This document shows, piece after piece, positions 34,405 through 46,109 of a DNA stretch of 64,000 nucleotides (positions are counted from its first letter, which is position 1; every line of letters starts with the position of its first letter). The stretch covers positions 2,790,001 to 2,854,000 of the forward strand of contig JAEUWY010000002.1 of assembly GCA_022059125.1 (NCBI GenBank), written 5' to 3'. The DNA is from Corynespora cassiicola (taxonomy: Eukaryota; Ascomycota; Dothideomycetes; Pleosporales; Corynesporascaceae). The position numbers and the translations under genes were made by a program. The notes beneath the pieces are model-generated. The model was given only the letters and a program-made list of their open reading frames with translations, made no database searches and was not told the DNA's origin.

Positions 34405-34795
34405 TAATGTTTCGACGATTGAATGCGAAACGAAGCGAGGTCTGAAATAATTGTTTGTACAAATGAGAAGAATGAATCGTTTTGATGAAAAGGACCGTCG
34501 GGTGATTCAACGCCGCCCATCAGCACGATCCAGATGACTGCACAAGCGTATGTAGCCTAATCGAAAGCAGAAATAGGCGCATAATCAAAAGTACAAATAG
34601 GCATCCCACACCATACTTCGTATGCACCATGTCTTAAGCGTTGATTGGTTCCCAGGATTCCCGTCCTCCTGTTGACGACGCGACTTGCTTCCCTGAATCG
34701 CGGGAGACGAAGCCAAGAATAACTCGACGAATGCAATATAAAAGGCTACTGCACCCAGAATCACAGACTGATCCAACCTTTCTAGCATTTTCAAC
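34405..34795. other. intergenic, promoter of hydrolase gene
   Basis: 391 bp between same-strand genes; contains a TATAAAAG at 34737-34744. No supported gene. Confidence 0.6.
34737..34744 (+). promoter_or_regulatory. TATA box candidate for alpha/beta hydrolase gene
   Basis: TATAAAAG lies 52 bp before the ATG at 34796, a good match to the core-promoter element; the leader would be very short. Confidence 0.45.
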
Positions 34796-35602
34796 ATGGC
34801 GGAAACAAAACCGACTATACTTTTTGTCCATGGCGCGTGGCACACTCCAAAGCATTTTGCGCCCGTTCGATCCATATTTGAAAAAGCCGGATACCCAACG
34901 TTGTGTCCTCCGCTACCAAGCGTTGGCGGTTTCCCCCCTGTTGGATTGAAAGAGGATGCGCAATGCATCGCCGAAGAATTGTCGCGACTCATAATCGAAC
35001 AGGAAAAAGAAGTTGTTGTGATACCGCACTCCTATGGCGGCGTCGTCACTACGCAAGCAGCGGACGCGAAATTTGCAAAAGCAGCGAGAATGGCAGACGG
35101 TAAGAGAGGAGGCGTGCGCAGCATCATGTACATGTGCGCGTTTGTTCCTCCACTTGGCAAAACCCTGGCAGAGGTCTTTGGAGGCATCCCAGACTTCATC
35201 CCAGTCGACGTATGTGCTGCACACCTTGATTTCAGCACCGTCAGCTAGGTTTTCTAATTCTCGTTATAGGAAGATGGAAGGTGCATGATGCTCAACCCAG
35301 AGCAGGTATTCTACCAAGATCTCCCCATCCCTGAGCAGACCCGCTGGGCAAGCGAGCTCCTCAAGATGCCTGCTGCTTCGACACAACACGTACAGGTCAC
35401 AGGCGCCGCATATTTGCATCATCCTGTCATCTACCTGTTTTGTAAAAATGACCAGGCTTTGCCATATGAGCTACAGAAGTCCATGGTGGAGGAAGCCAAG
35501 CTGTTAGGGGTCGAGTGGCGACTCGAAGAATGCGACGCAAGTCACAGCCCATTTCTGAGCACGCCAGACACTGTACTCAAGGCGATCGAGGGAAATATTT
35601 GA
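34796..35602 (+). CDS. alpha/beta hydrolase (AB hydrolase-1, HNL/EstC-like)
   Basis: Two exons, 34796-35209 and 35270-35602, give 248 residues. The protein starts directly with the first core strand TILFVHGAWHTP, whose HGAW gives the oxyanion hole. The nucleophile is Ser about 79 in IPHSYGG, and the catalytic His is about 230 in CDASHSPFL. There is no signal peptide, so it is cytosolic. It resembles small fungal and plant esterases of the PF12697 group; the substrate is not predictable. Its stop is only 32 bp from the stop of the convergent P450 gene. Confidence 0.9.
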
Positions 35603-35634
35603 TGAAAAGTAAGATTGGGCTACAAGGATAATGT

Positions 35635-37447
35635 TTAGATAGATTCAAGGGACTCGAGATCAATTTCTTCCTTCCTCCGTCTGTACAGCAATTTGTTTTC
35701 TGGATTGATGTTGAATTGGAGCCCAAAAACAAGAGGCTCCACATTCGTTCCAGGGGCCAGCTTCCAGTCATACTTTAGCAGCAAATGGCACAGTGCAATC
35801 TTTGTCTCGTTTGCAGCAAAGAATCGACCAGGGCAAGCGTGCATACCATGGCCAAACGCGAGGTGATCCGGGCTAGTCGTGACCAGCTGGGCTTTGCTGG
35901 CGGTGGCAGGGTCGTCTCTCATGCGTTGGAAACGATAAATGTCGTACTTGTATGGATCAGGATAGATGGCGGAGTTTCTCATGTTGGTCGAATCCACGCA
36001 GGTGCGTTCGCCCTTGCGAATGCTAAGGCCGCCTGGGAGTTCGACGTCCTTGGTCACGATTCGCCTCATTCCAACTATGAAAGAATTACAATCAGAGGTT
36101 TTATTTAATTTGGAGTTTGAAAACTCACCCATGCCCAGAGGCTTCAGCCTTTGCGCTTCCTTGATCGCGCTGTCAAGGAGTTTCATGTTGTACAAGGCGC
36201 TCTTCTTCCACCCCTCCGCCTTGAGGACTGTAATCATTTCCTCTCTGAGGGGCTGGATCTGGCTTGGGTCGTCGGCTAGACGTAGCAAAGTCTGGCATAG
36301 CAAGTCTGTTGTAGTATGAATTGCGGCGACGGACAATGTAAGCTGCAGGACGGCAGCGTCGTATGGTTTGCCGCCACACTCTGCCTCGGCCCAATCTATG
36401 GCATCGTTGAATGTGGGTACATCCTTTCCATTTCGCTGCGCTTGGACCTTGAGAAGACGACGTTTTTCAATCACCGGCGTGATGATCTGGCGTGCTCGAA
36501 CCACCTCGCGGCGCAAGTGCCTGCAGTCCTTTGAGAACCAGCTGAATATGTGTTTCAGAGGGCCAGGAACGAGGCTCATGACGGCTGCGGTTCGGAAGCC
36601 GTCCAGGGTGTATTCTTTGGTGATCTTGAGCCATTCTTCGTTGCGGCAGATTTCGTCGCCGAGAAAGACTCGCGAAGACAGACGGGCGATTAAGTCAAGG
36701 ACTGGCTCTTTGATGCGCACTTCGCGCCAATCTGTCAATTTCCTTAGAATGGAATGTCATACTATGTTCCATAGTGGCTCGCATACCATTGTTCTGCCCA
36801 AATAGTAGATCGACGGCGAAAGTGGCTTCAGAGGATAGAGGTTGGCTGACGGTGTCTGTTGGGCGTTGGTCAGTGATGTGATGGGCAACTGGAAAAACTG
36901 AGAGACGACCTACTGAGGTACTTGGTGAGTTGCTTTCTGACAAGAGTCTGTAAAACCTGCCCATCGTAGGCGACTGCGTCAAATGGTTCAAACCCAGGAA
37001 TATGAGTATGAAAGTCCTAGGAAGTGGTTAGCACAACGATAATACGAGCGTTCAGCTAGGTTCAATGTCCACCTTTTGAATGACAGCCGCAAAACTAAAT
37101 CTCTCATCGTTTCGAATGATATTGGCAAACTCGGTTGGTAGCGTCACCAACTCGCCGACGTTGGTGACCATCATGAAACCTTTGTTTCCGTAGAATTCTT
37201 TGCCCTTGGAGAAGATGTCCTTGCCGTGCTTGATGAACTCGATTTGCTTGAGAATCTTGGGCTGGAACCAGTTTGGTGCGTTGACAAGGACAGCATTGCT
37301 CTTTTTCGTCAAGAATTTCAAGAAGATGGAAGCCAGGATACAAATAACAGAGGTCGCTACCCATGGTGGGATCTGATAGATTGGGGCTGGAACCGGAACT
37401 GGGTTCGCTTTTAACCAGAACGCAGGTGACGGAAAGGGAGAATACAT
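35635..37447 (-). CDS. cytochrome P450 monooxygenase (ent-kaurene oxidase-like)
   Basis: Five exons on the minus strand, 37447-37073, 37016-36914, 36855-36787, 36731-36129 and 36074-35635, join exactly to 529 residues. An N-terminal membrane anchor (WVATSVICILASIFLKFL) tethers it to the ER. The I-helix region is VAAIHTTTDLL, the ExxR is EAQR, and the haem motif FGHGMHACPGRFFA carries the Cys about 464. The style of the C-terminal half (GGLSIRKGER, HLAFGHGMHACPG) is that of fungal P450s related to gibberellin ent-kaurene oxidases (CYP503-like) and other secondary-metabolism oxidases. The sequence does not show which substrate is used. It diverges from the OST-alpha-type gene and converges on the hydrolase. 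Confidence 0.92.
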
Positions 37448-38455
37448 GCTGGGCTAGCTGATGGATGAGTGAAATGGTAGTAAAGGACGTGTGGATGTTT
37501 AATCACAGGTATGCTATTGGGCTTTTATAATTCAAATCACTAAAGTGCTTCCTCCGGAACCCATCACTGCCGTTGCCGGTATCATCTTGTTTATCCCTTC
37601 TGTCTCCATTCACCTCGATTCTAATTCCCAGTTCAACCACAGTGACTTGCTTAGAGTCTGGGCTGAGAGCTAATTGCCAGCACTCCAATTGGTGGACCGT
37701 GCACTCGGCCGAAGCCTCCATATGATGCACCACAGAGATCATCGCAAGGCTGTGACAACCTCGCGGGATTGACCCAATAAGGTATAGATCAAGAGATACT
37801 CTTACTGCTACGTACGCATCTGTATGAATGGGGCTTGGTTTTGGTGGCTTTGTAGGGATATTGCAGTCGGTTCGGCCAAATGATTGCTCCCCACACCTCG
37901 AAATCGCTTCTATGCAGGCTTAGAGGAGGTGAAAATCGGCCAGTAAAATATGGAGATAGGTTCTTCGAGGATATCCGATCCTCCGAGACTTTACATCCGC
38001 AGCAATTCCAAGGGCTTGTTGATCTGCTTAGCCGTCACATATCAAATCACATCCGGCCTAGCCTGCAGCTTGGCGCGACATTTTCGTACAAGCCCCTGAC
38101 GATGGCCAGTACGATGACCCACGCTGAAGCCATTTCGGCCACTTGGTAGTCCGATCCTCGAGTAACAGGTACATTCCGGAGAATGTGCCTCAGCAGGGAA
38201 CTTGCGAGCTCACAATATAGTTTTGCACAGCCCCGGCTGTGAGATGTTGTCGTGGGGAAGGGCCGACAGCAGCCAAGATGAAATTCAGCCCGAGCGACGC
38301 CTGGTATTTTGACCACTATATAGTCAAAAAGGCATACAGAGGAGATATTAACCCGACATTCGCTAGTTCAATCGGTTCATTTTTTTTATTGACGTGCTGC
38401 AACCAAAATCCTCTCCGAATCCTGCCGTTATCCCTCAGACCATCGTTAACCTAGC
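37448..38455. other. divergent promoter, P450 / OST-alpha-like gene
   Basis: 1.0 kb without a supported gene; short frames only. Likely control region of both outward-reading genes. Confidence 0.55.
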
Positions 38456-40069
38456 ATGGCAAAGTGCAAAGAGCATCCTCTGGATGTCCCAAGTACGTTT
38501 CCTGAAGTTGGGCTTTTCCAATCATTTTGTGTTGTTGCACCAAAAGATCTAACCGCCCCAAACAGTAAACGAAGAGCATCTATCGGGTGGCCTCACAGTC
38601 CATGGCGTCCTCATTACAATATCTGCAGCATGCACACTCATAGCCTGCAGTCTGTCTTTTTACCTGATATACCGCCATCTGACAAACTACACCCAACCCA
38701 AGCTCCAAAAGCTGTAAGACCCTTCCGCTTCGCAGACCTCTCGTCAATCACTGACAGACTTTTCTACCAGCATCATCCGCATCCTGTTCATGGTCCCCAT
38801 CTACAGCATCGCCTGCCTCTTGAGCATCCCCTTTTACAAGGCCCACGTGTACATTGCCTCCATTTATGAATTCTACGAGTCGCTGGTCATAGCGGCCTTT
38901 TTCCTGCTGCTGTGCCGGTACCTGCACCTGGATCTCCCGTCCCTGCGCCGTGCCTTTTCCTTGCTGATACCCAAGCCCTGGATCCATCCGATACGCTTCT
39001 TCCGGATGTACATTTTCCGAAGGAAGACGGCGCACACGGTCGATGGTCTACGATGGTTCAGCGTAAGTCCAGCCCCTCCACGCAAATTTGCCGACCCATC
39101 TGACACTCTTTCGGCCATACAGATAATCTGGGCGGCAGTCTTCCAATTCTGCATCGTGAAATTCCTCGGCGCGCTGGTAAAATGCATCACCGAAGCTACA
39201 AACGTCTACTGCAAAGAATCCAACAGCATCCACCACGCCCGGATCTGGGTATCCCTCCCCCCATCCCCCCCAGCATCCCACAAGCTAACCCCCTCCCCCT
39301 CACAGGTCCAAGTCCTCGAAATCCTCTCTCTGGTAACCGCCATGCTCTGCCTCCTACAATTCTACTCGCAGACGAAATCGCTTCTCGCCCCGCACCAGCC
39401 GCTGCTGAAATTCGTGGCGATAAAGTTGGTCGTGTTTTTGTTCTACGTGCAATCGGTGTGTATCCCCCCGCTCTCACCTCCCCAACAAAAAAAAAAAAAA
39501 AAAGCAAGACAGACAGACATACAGACAGATACTAACCAAGACCCCAGTTCACAATATCCCTCCTCACAAAATCCTCCGGCCCCCTCTCCCCCACACCGCA
39601 AATCTCCTACCCCTCCCTCACGGTCGGGATCCCAAACACGCTGCTCTGCGTGGAGATGGCCGCCGTTTCGATTCTGCACCTGTGGGCGTATCCGTGGAAA
39701 GCGCACCGCGGCACTGGCTCTGGCTCCGGCTCTAGCTCTAGTTTTAGCTCTAGCTCTGCGAAGCCCATGGCCGACGGTGGGGAGACGAGCTCCTCTGAGG
39801 CGCTGCGGGTTGAGAGCAGGATGGAAGAGGGTGGGTACGAGGAGAGTGGAAGGGGGAGGGCGAGGGGCTGGAAGGCGGCGGTGGGGCATGTGGTCAGTTT
39901 TGGGGATGTGTGGAGGGGGGTTGCGGAGGGGGGGAGGGGGTTGAGTGGGTGGAGGCGGGGGGGTATGGGGGCTGTGGGTTTGGCTGGGGAGGAGGGGGAG
40001 GTATTGCGGACGGGGAGTTTGGGGGAGGCGTTGAGGGCTGTGGGGGAGAGGGGTGATGTGCATCTTTAG
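38456..40069 (+). CDS. organic solute transporter OST-alpha / TMEM184-type membrane protein (DUF300)
   Basis: Six exons, 38456-38492, 38566-38713, 38771-39062, 39123-39248, 39306-39455 and 39548-40069, join exactly to 424 residues. The first exon is only 37 nt. About seven hydrophobic segments are seen. Family (PF03619) signatures are HGVLITISAACTL in helix 1, IIRILFMVPIYS, YEFYESLVIAAFFLLL, and the IKLVVFLFYVQ helix followed by a last helix. A short Gly/Ser/Arg-rich cytosolic tail with a Ser-Gly repeat (about 39715-39760) ends the protein. OST-alpha-like proteins move sterol-like or other organic solutes or act in membrane traffic; the fungal role is not settled. The gene lies between two P450 genes, suggesting it could move their product or substrate (inference). 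The fifth intron holds a 17-18-nt A tract. Confidence 0.9.
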
Positions 40070-40209
40070 TTCCTTTGTAGAATGCACTGCGTACTGCAAG
40101 ATTCAACACCAGCGTGGACTCTATTCGATAGAGGTTCGCCTAGACAAGGACGGATAGACATTCTGATATGCAGTCTGTTAATGAAACCACCAACACACTC
40201 AAGCCCTTC

Positions 40210-41930
40210 TCATTGCGGAGGGTCTATCAAAACCCTGACACCCTCCCCCTCTCTCCCAAACGGATTGAAATAATCATGCACAACCTCCACCCCACACCCT
40301 GTCCCCCACAACCCCATCCTGTCTCCAAACCGCCCCACCAACTCTACAAGTGCATACACAATCTCCGCCCTCGCCAGATCCTTACCCAGACACGCCCTAC
40401 TCCCCCGCGAAAAATTGAGCAGGTGCCGCTTCTTCCCCTCCGCGCCGGGCTCCAACCACCTCTCAGGCCGAAACATCTCAGGCTGGGGAAACGCCTCCGG
40501 GTCGTCGTGCAAAAGCCACGACGACATACTGACCGGCGTCCCCGCCGGGATCCTCCAGCCCTTGGCGCACAACTCCTCCGTAGGCGCGATCCGAGGTAGG
40601 CGCTGGATGACGCCGTACGAGGTGCGATACCCTTCCGTGACGACGGCACCCAGGTACGGCAACTTCTCCAGCGCGGCGAAGGGCGGAAGCGGAGCGTTTG
40701 GGTCCGGAATGGCGTCCGCGAGCTCGGCGCGGAGGCGGGTGAGGACGGGGGGGTTGGCAAGGATGTGATAGAGGGTTGTTTTGAGGTAGTGAGCTACTGT
40801 GATTGTGCCGGCGCCGATGAGGACTTGGCCTTCGGATTGGAAGCGGCGGGGGTGCGCGGCGTAGACGGAGGGGTTCGTGGTCAAGATTTCGTGCATGATT
40901 GTTGGGTGGGAAGAGGACTTTTCGGGGGGTGTGGGGGAGGATTGGATGTCGTGGAGGCGGGTGCGGATCAGCTGGGGGAGGTTAGGCGGGAGGGGTGGGG
41001 GGGAGAGGGAAGGCGTACGTTTATGAATAGCATGCTGCAGCCTATTTCGGGGTTGAGTTTCATGAGGAGAGATTGTGGGAGTTTGGTCATGATGGTTCTG
41101 ATCCAAGGCATCTGCTTTTGCAGGGCCGAGCTCGATGATAACAGAAACAGTTGTCGAACCCATTCTTGCTTGAATTTCGGGTCTTCGAGGTAGCCGTAGG
41201 AGATACCGAATGCATAGGCCGTGATGATGTCAGTTGTCCAAGCAGTGAAGGCGGCGTCGAGGTAGACGGGCTCTCCACTCTGGGAGTACTCTTCGAGTCT
41301 CGAGCACAATATCGCAAGCTTGTCCCTGATGACGGGATCGAATTTCCTAATGGCCTGGAGCGAGAAGTAAGGGGCCAAGGGTGCACGGAGTTCCCGATGT
41401 AGGTCGTGGTCAATGGTGCTGAACGAGCTATGGGGAGTATCGAACAGATCAGCTGACCATGCATACTTGTCGCGCTTTCGAGAGTGGCCCGTGTAGAGCT
41501 CATCGACGAACTCGTGGTCGTTGACGTGAATTTCATGGGGATTGATTCGTACAACGGGGCCTTGATGATGGCGTTAGGCTCGATGCTCCTCCCTTACTCT
41601 GATAGATGGCGGACAGACAAAACAACAATGGACTGTTGGAGTCTATCACAACCGCTCTCGCTAGACGGTCCTGGTTGGGTTGCTCTTGGACTCACCATAG
41701 ACTTGATGCATCCTCTTAATCTCCCAGGCGAACCTCCCCTTCTTGATGACATCATAGTAGAACTCATACCACAATGTTGCCGCAGCGAGCTTGGGCCCCG
41801 GAAACTTGGAGAGTGGGCTCAAGTATAGACGGTAGATGCACAGGCCGATTCCATAGAAGATGTAGGCCACCACAAGGCTGGCGACGGCCTGCGGTACCGA
41901 AAGGCGAGAGACGTGGTCAATGATTGTCAT
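40210..41930 (-). CDS. cytochrome P450 monooxygenase (trichodiene oxygenase-like)
   Basis: Three exons on the minus strand, 41930-41696, 41560-41019 and 40971-40210, join to 512 residues. ATG 41930 is preferred to 42035 because it puts the membrane anchor at the N-terminus ([22 protein letters not shown], followed by [13 protein letters not shown]). The I-helix is [14 protein letters not shown], the PERF-type motif is [10 protein letters not shown], and the haem motif is [14 protein letters not shown] with Cys about 453. The [10 protein letters not shown] start, INPHEIHV and the [10 protein letters not shown] end are typical of the fungal clade containing trichodiene oxygenase (Tri4) and many unassigned P450s; this does not mean it makes trichothecenes. 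ER-bound, substrate unknown. It converges on the OST-alpha-type gene. Confidence 0.92.
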
Positions 41931-42456
41931 GTCGGATCTGACAGTGGATGGAAAGACGTGGAGGGCTGGAGGATAGGAAAAGAGGGCTTTATCTAGGTGC
42001 GGTGGAATGCCAACCCAAGAAGAGGGGCTACCCATCCCCTTGGTGATGCGACGAGGGCATGGCGAACAGGGAAGCTACATGTCCGGCGGGGTATATATGA
42101 ACAATGCAGCGGACATGCCTCTTCGGGAGATTCGTGGACACGCTCGGCGTAGGATTGGTTCGTGGCATGTTTATCAGAGCGGTGGTCTGCTGCAAGTGCT
42201 CTTAGCCATCACGATGCCAGCCTATAGTCAAGACGGGCTCAAGCAAAATCCTGGGGAAGAATGCACACGAATGCACAGCACAGCTCGTAACGGGTCTTTG
42301 GTTGGGTGGATTTTTTTGTCTGCAGCCTATGTATCTGTAAAGAGATGTACATGGGCTAGCAAGTGGTGTATCCATGCTGAAAGTGTATGCATGTTGGAAA
42401 CCCAGCGGGCTGGACGTGAATGGCCGTCTGATGTCTTCTTATCGGTGAGTCGTCAG
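41931..42456. other. intergenic between P450 and TAD2
   Basis: 526 bp between same-strand (minus) genes, holding the P450 promoter. A plus-strand frame at 42007-42684 runs antisense into TAD2 and has no domain. Confidence 0.55.
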
Positions 42457-43130
42457 TCACGATGTCTTGGGCGCGTGGAGGTCCATGGGCAGAATCTCCG
42501 TCTTGAGCTCCCGCGTCTTCTTTTGCTTGGGCTCGGGGGCCTTTTCGTTCTCCTGGACGTAGAACTTGCGCAGCAGCATGATGGCCTCCTCTCGGAAGAT
42601 GCCGCCGTGGACGGGGTAAGGCTTGTCGACGCTCGGACTGGGGATAAGTCAGCACGGACCCGGGCGCGAGCAAACATCACGTGACGGCATACTCGGAGTG
42701 GATGTTGAGCACGCCGCCGGTGCCTCCAAAGCGCTCGTTCCAGCAGCCAAAGTAGACGGCGCGGATGCCATACTGGCGCAGCATGGAGGCGCACATGACG
42801 CAGGGCTCGACGGTGACGTAGAGGTCCGTCTCGCCGAGGGCGGAGATGGGGTGGGTGGACAGGATGCCGGCAATGGCGACGAACTCGGCATGCCGTGTGC
42901 CGTTCAGGGTCCGGTTCGTCTCGTTCATGCCCCGTCCGATGATGTGGCCGTCCTTGACGAAGACACAGCCGACGGGCGTCTCGTCGCTCTTGAGAGCGAG
43001 CTCGGCCTGGGAGAGGAGCAATCAGCCACGTGTGTCGGGGCCAGGGCAGTCACTGAGGTCGAGGGTGATTCACCATGGCAATGGCCTCGCGCATGAAGCG
43101 CTCATGATACACTCTGTCCTCGGCATTCAT
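42457..43130 (-). CDS. TAD2: tRNA-specific adenosine deaminase subunit TAD2 (ADAT2)
   Basis: Three exons on the minus strand, 43130-43074, 43006-42693 and 42637-42457, join exactly to 183 residues. The cytidine/deoxycytidylate deaminase fold (PF00383) is clear. The zinc His and catalytic Glu are in RHAEF (His about 58), and the two zinc Cys are in PCVMC (about 88 and 91). GRGMNETN and WNERFGGTGGVL are typical of TadA/Tad2. The complex with TAD3 converts A34 to inosine in the anticodon of several tRNAs and is essential in eukaryotes. Exon 3 supplies the family's DPSVDKPYPVHGGIFREEA end and a Lys-rich tail. This gene marks the start of the GC-rich conserved arm of the window. Confidence 0.95.
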
Positions 43131-43935
43131 GGCGACGTGGTGGCGGGCAGTGGAGCGGGCTTGGCGGGGCTGTTCATGGTCTTGCAGCGGGAGAGCAGGG
43201 CGGCGGTGGCATGGCAGTCGTGGTAGAGGAAAAAAGAGGGCAGGCTTAGCTCGGGCAGCGGGAGGGTGCCGGTGGAGCTTGCGAGAGGAAGCGTCGTGTG
43301 GCCCTGTGGCCCGTCTGGGAAGGACCTGCTCAGCACGCCGGGCGCGGTGGCTCAAGCAAGCACGCCGAAACCAAAAATAAGTGGCGCGACGTAAGCCTGG
43401 GGCCCTTGGGGCCCTGGGACCCTGGGACCCTGGGGCGCTGGAGCGCTCGAGGTGAATGGATGGCCGCCGAGACGCTGCCCGGCAACGACCGCCCGCGCCT
43501 GGTGCTGTTACGTGGAGCTTCTGGGGCAGCAAGAGACGGCGCAGGCAGCAGGAACGCGGCCAGCAACCATCGCAGGGCAACGGGTATAGATACCAAGCGC
43601 TGCTACTGCATCGCCACGCCTCTTACGCACTGCACCGCGCACGCCGCCCCCGAGCCAGCGCACTCAAAGAGAGGCCGACTTCCGCAGCGCCCCGTTCACT
43701 GTATTCTGCTGGGGTAGGGCTGAGCTCCGCCGCGCCAACACAAAGCTGTTCTCTACGCCTGCCGCATACCTCGCGCAAGCTTGCTCACCACCCTCCACAC
43801 ACCACTCACCTCGCCCTCCGCCCTCCGCTCTCTGCACATCACCACACCACCACCGCACCACCACTCCGCACCATCGTCGCCGTCGCCTCCCGTCGCTGCT
43901 GCTAGAAGCCCGTCGGACCTGCACCGCCGCCCGCC
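43131..43935. other. GC-rich divergent promoter, TAD2 / TVP18
   Basis: 805 bp, very GC-rich. Long open frames on both strands here are compositional. A CCCTGGGA-type short repeat occurs at about 43395-43440. No supported gene. Confidence 0.55.
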
Positions 43936-44598
43936 ATGACGCTCGCCGAGGAGTTCAAGTCGCGGAATTTCAGTAGGTCCACCTGCCCTGCGAGCCCTTG
44001 AGCCGCTGCTGACTGGTCGCCCACAGGTATCTACGGTCAATGGTACGCCCCAGAGTCGCGAATCGAGCCGCGGGACACCGACTAACCCGTCTGCAGGACC
44101 GGCGTGCTGTGCATCGTGCTGTGCTTTGCCCTGGGCATTGCCAACATCTTCCACTTTAACCTGCTCATCATCTTCAGCATCATCTGCTTGTACGTGTCCC
44201 CAGCCGCAGCTGCAGCCGCAGCCCCAACCGCAACCGCAACCGCAACCGCCAACCGCCAATGCGCCCCTTTGCCTTTGCAAGACTGACCCTCTCCCAGAGT
44301 GTGCTCGCTCATCATCCTCTTCATCGAGATACCGCTGCTGCTGCGCATCTGCCCGACGTCTTCGGCCTTTGATGGCTTCATCCGCCGCTTCGAGACAAAC
44401 TACATGCGCGCCGCCATCTACCTGGTCATGAGCATCATACAGTGGATCAGCATCGTCGTCGACGCCTCGAGCCTCATCGCCGCCGCCATCTTCCTGCTGC
44501 TCGCCGCCTCCTTCTACGCCCTTGCCGGCGTCAAGGGCCAGGCCTTCCAGGGCAGCAAGACGCTGGGCGGCCAGGGCGTGGCGCAGATGATCATATAA
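43936..44598 (+). CDS. TVP18: Golgi membrane protein TVP18
   Basis: Four exons, 43936-43972, 44027-44042, 44097-44189 and 44298-44598, join exactly to 148 residues. The second exon is a 16-nt micro-exon coding IYGQ and parts of its flanking codons. The product starts MTLAEEFKSRNFS, then TGVLCIVLCFALGIANIF, with four hydrophobic helices, matching fungal TVP18 (PF10233) along its whole length. TVP18 is a late-Golgi vesicle protein with a role in membrane traffic that is not well defined. The 108-nt third intron contains (AACCGC)n repeats (about 44217-44260). The gene points the same way as AIM21. Confidence 0.94.
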
Positions 44599-46109
44599 GC
44601 GTCGGCGGATGACAAGGCGCAAGACGGAGGCGAGACGGATTGGAATGGAGCTCGACCTCGAGCTCGAGCCGACGGTCATGTTGCGGTTGGGGATTTGGCA
44701 TGTTTTCCATACCAGGCCGGGCTTTTCCTTGTTCATCATCTTCTTGTATCATCAATTGACTGCCGGGCGTTCAACAAGGAGCTGTGCTGTTTGACTTTTT
44801 GGGACGAGACGCGACGAGACAGGACGAGACAGGGCAAGACGAGCCGCCAGGGCGGGGCGCGTGTACGTGGTAGACTGATGTTTGATATGATAGTCATGGT
44901 CACTGAAGCGGAAAGCGTTGTGCTGATCTTTCACGATGCGTTGCAATGCCAGAGCCGGAGCTAGAGCCGTCGCCAGACCCGTCGTGGTGCGGAACGGGCC
45001 ATGTCATGGTGACGAGGGCGAGAAAAACAACAGACACATGGTGACATGCCGCGGAGGTGCCAGCGCCGGTGCGGGTGCGTCTGGATGCTCGAGTGCATCG
45101 ATCAGGTGCATGGCCCAGGAACCCGCCGGGCGATGGGCACGCGGGGAAGGCCAGCCCAAGCCGGGATAGCGCCACGGCTGCAGCTTGAAGACTCTGCGCC
45201 GCGAGCCCGTGGGAATGACGACGCCGCCAACCAGAGACTGCTCCTCGCACCGCACCCAGGCAGTGACTGGGACGCTTATCAAATGCCTCGCCCGCCTGCG
45301 CAAAAAAAAAAGCTAACTGCTAAACCGCCGCACCGCCATCCAAACGTCCCGCAGTGGCCCCGGCCAAGGCTCGTGGAGTTCCCCATGCATGCAAGCGGCT
45401 CCCGCCTGCGCTGGTAATCGAGGACGCGGTATTGGCGCGCGTATCATTCACCCCTAGAGGCAATTCCTTACCACTACCTCCTAGTGACGCCAGGGTAGCC
45501 CGCCGCCTTTTCAGGTTTTTGCATCAGACGCGCCGCTGCGAAAAGCGCCAGGGCCTCACGAGCCTTGCGCCATCCAAGTCGAGGCCTTGTTGTTGCATCA
45601 CATTATGCGGGTCCCCAGCTGTCGACGCTGCTGCTGCTATACTTAACCCGCCCACATCCCCCCCCGGCTCCACCACAACCACCACCTCACTGCGCCTGTA
45701 TCTGACTTTTGCTCCCCTTTGCTGTACATTTTCCTTTTCCCGTCCGTTGTCCCCCGAGACGTCTCGCCAATTGCTGCCCCCACGTGGTAAGTCTGTGGAA
45801 TGTCGCCCTGTCCTGCGCCCGCAGCTCCCCAGTGCCCGCAATCAGCCCACCCGTGATTGGCCGCCCGCCTGTTGGCATGCTGTCTAGCTGTCTAGCTGTC
45901 TAGCTGTCTAGCTGTCGGCCTGCATCGTCATCGCCATCACACGCGTGTTGGCATCGTGAGGCCGCAGCCGAGGCCCTTTGCCCTCGCCCTGCCGCATTCA
46001 ATGGCTGCCGTGCTGGACTGACTGACGCCCATATAGCCCCACCCACCTAGGCCGTCACATCGTAACACTCCAACGCCCAAACACCGTCACACAGCAGCCC
46101 CTCGACACA
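44599..46109. other. 1.5 kb GC-rich intergenic region upstream of AIM21
   Basis: No supported gene. Holds a GACGAGACA-type direct repeat (about 44802-44842), a C/T-rich leader-like stretch before 46110, and the octamer array listed separately. Long frames on both strands are compositional. Confidence 0.55.
45881..45916. repeat. tandem octamer array (TGTCTAGC)4.5
   Basis: Four and a half perfect head-to-tail copies of TGTCTAGC, about 195 bp before the AIM21 start. Each unit contains CTAG. A hypervariable microsatellite-like array in a promoter or leader. Confidence 0.9.

Noticed and set aside
39482..39502. A tract as a possible retroposon tail
   Set aside because: Lies inside an intron of the OST-alpha-type gene with no target-site duplication or element sequence beside it.
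43753..44739. 328-codon minus-strand frame over TVP18
   Set aside because: Driven by GC bias and the (AACCGC)n intron repeat; TVP18 on the plus strand is certain.
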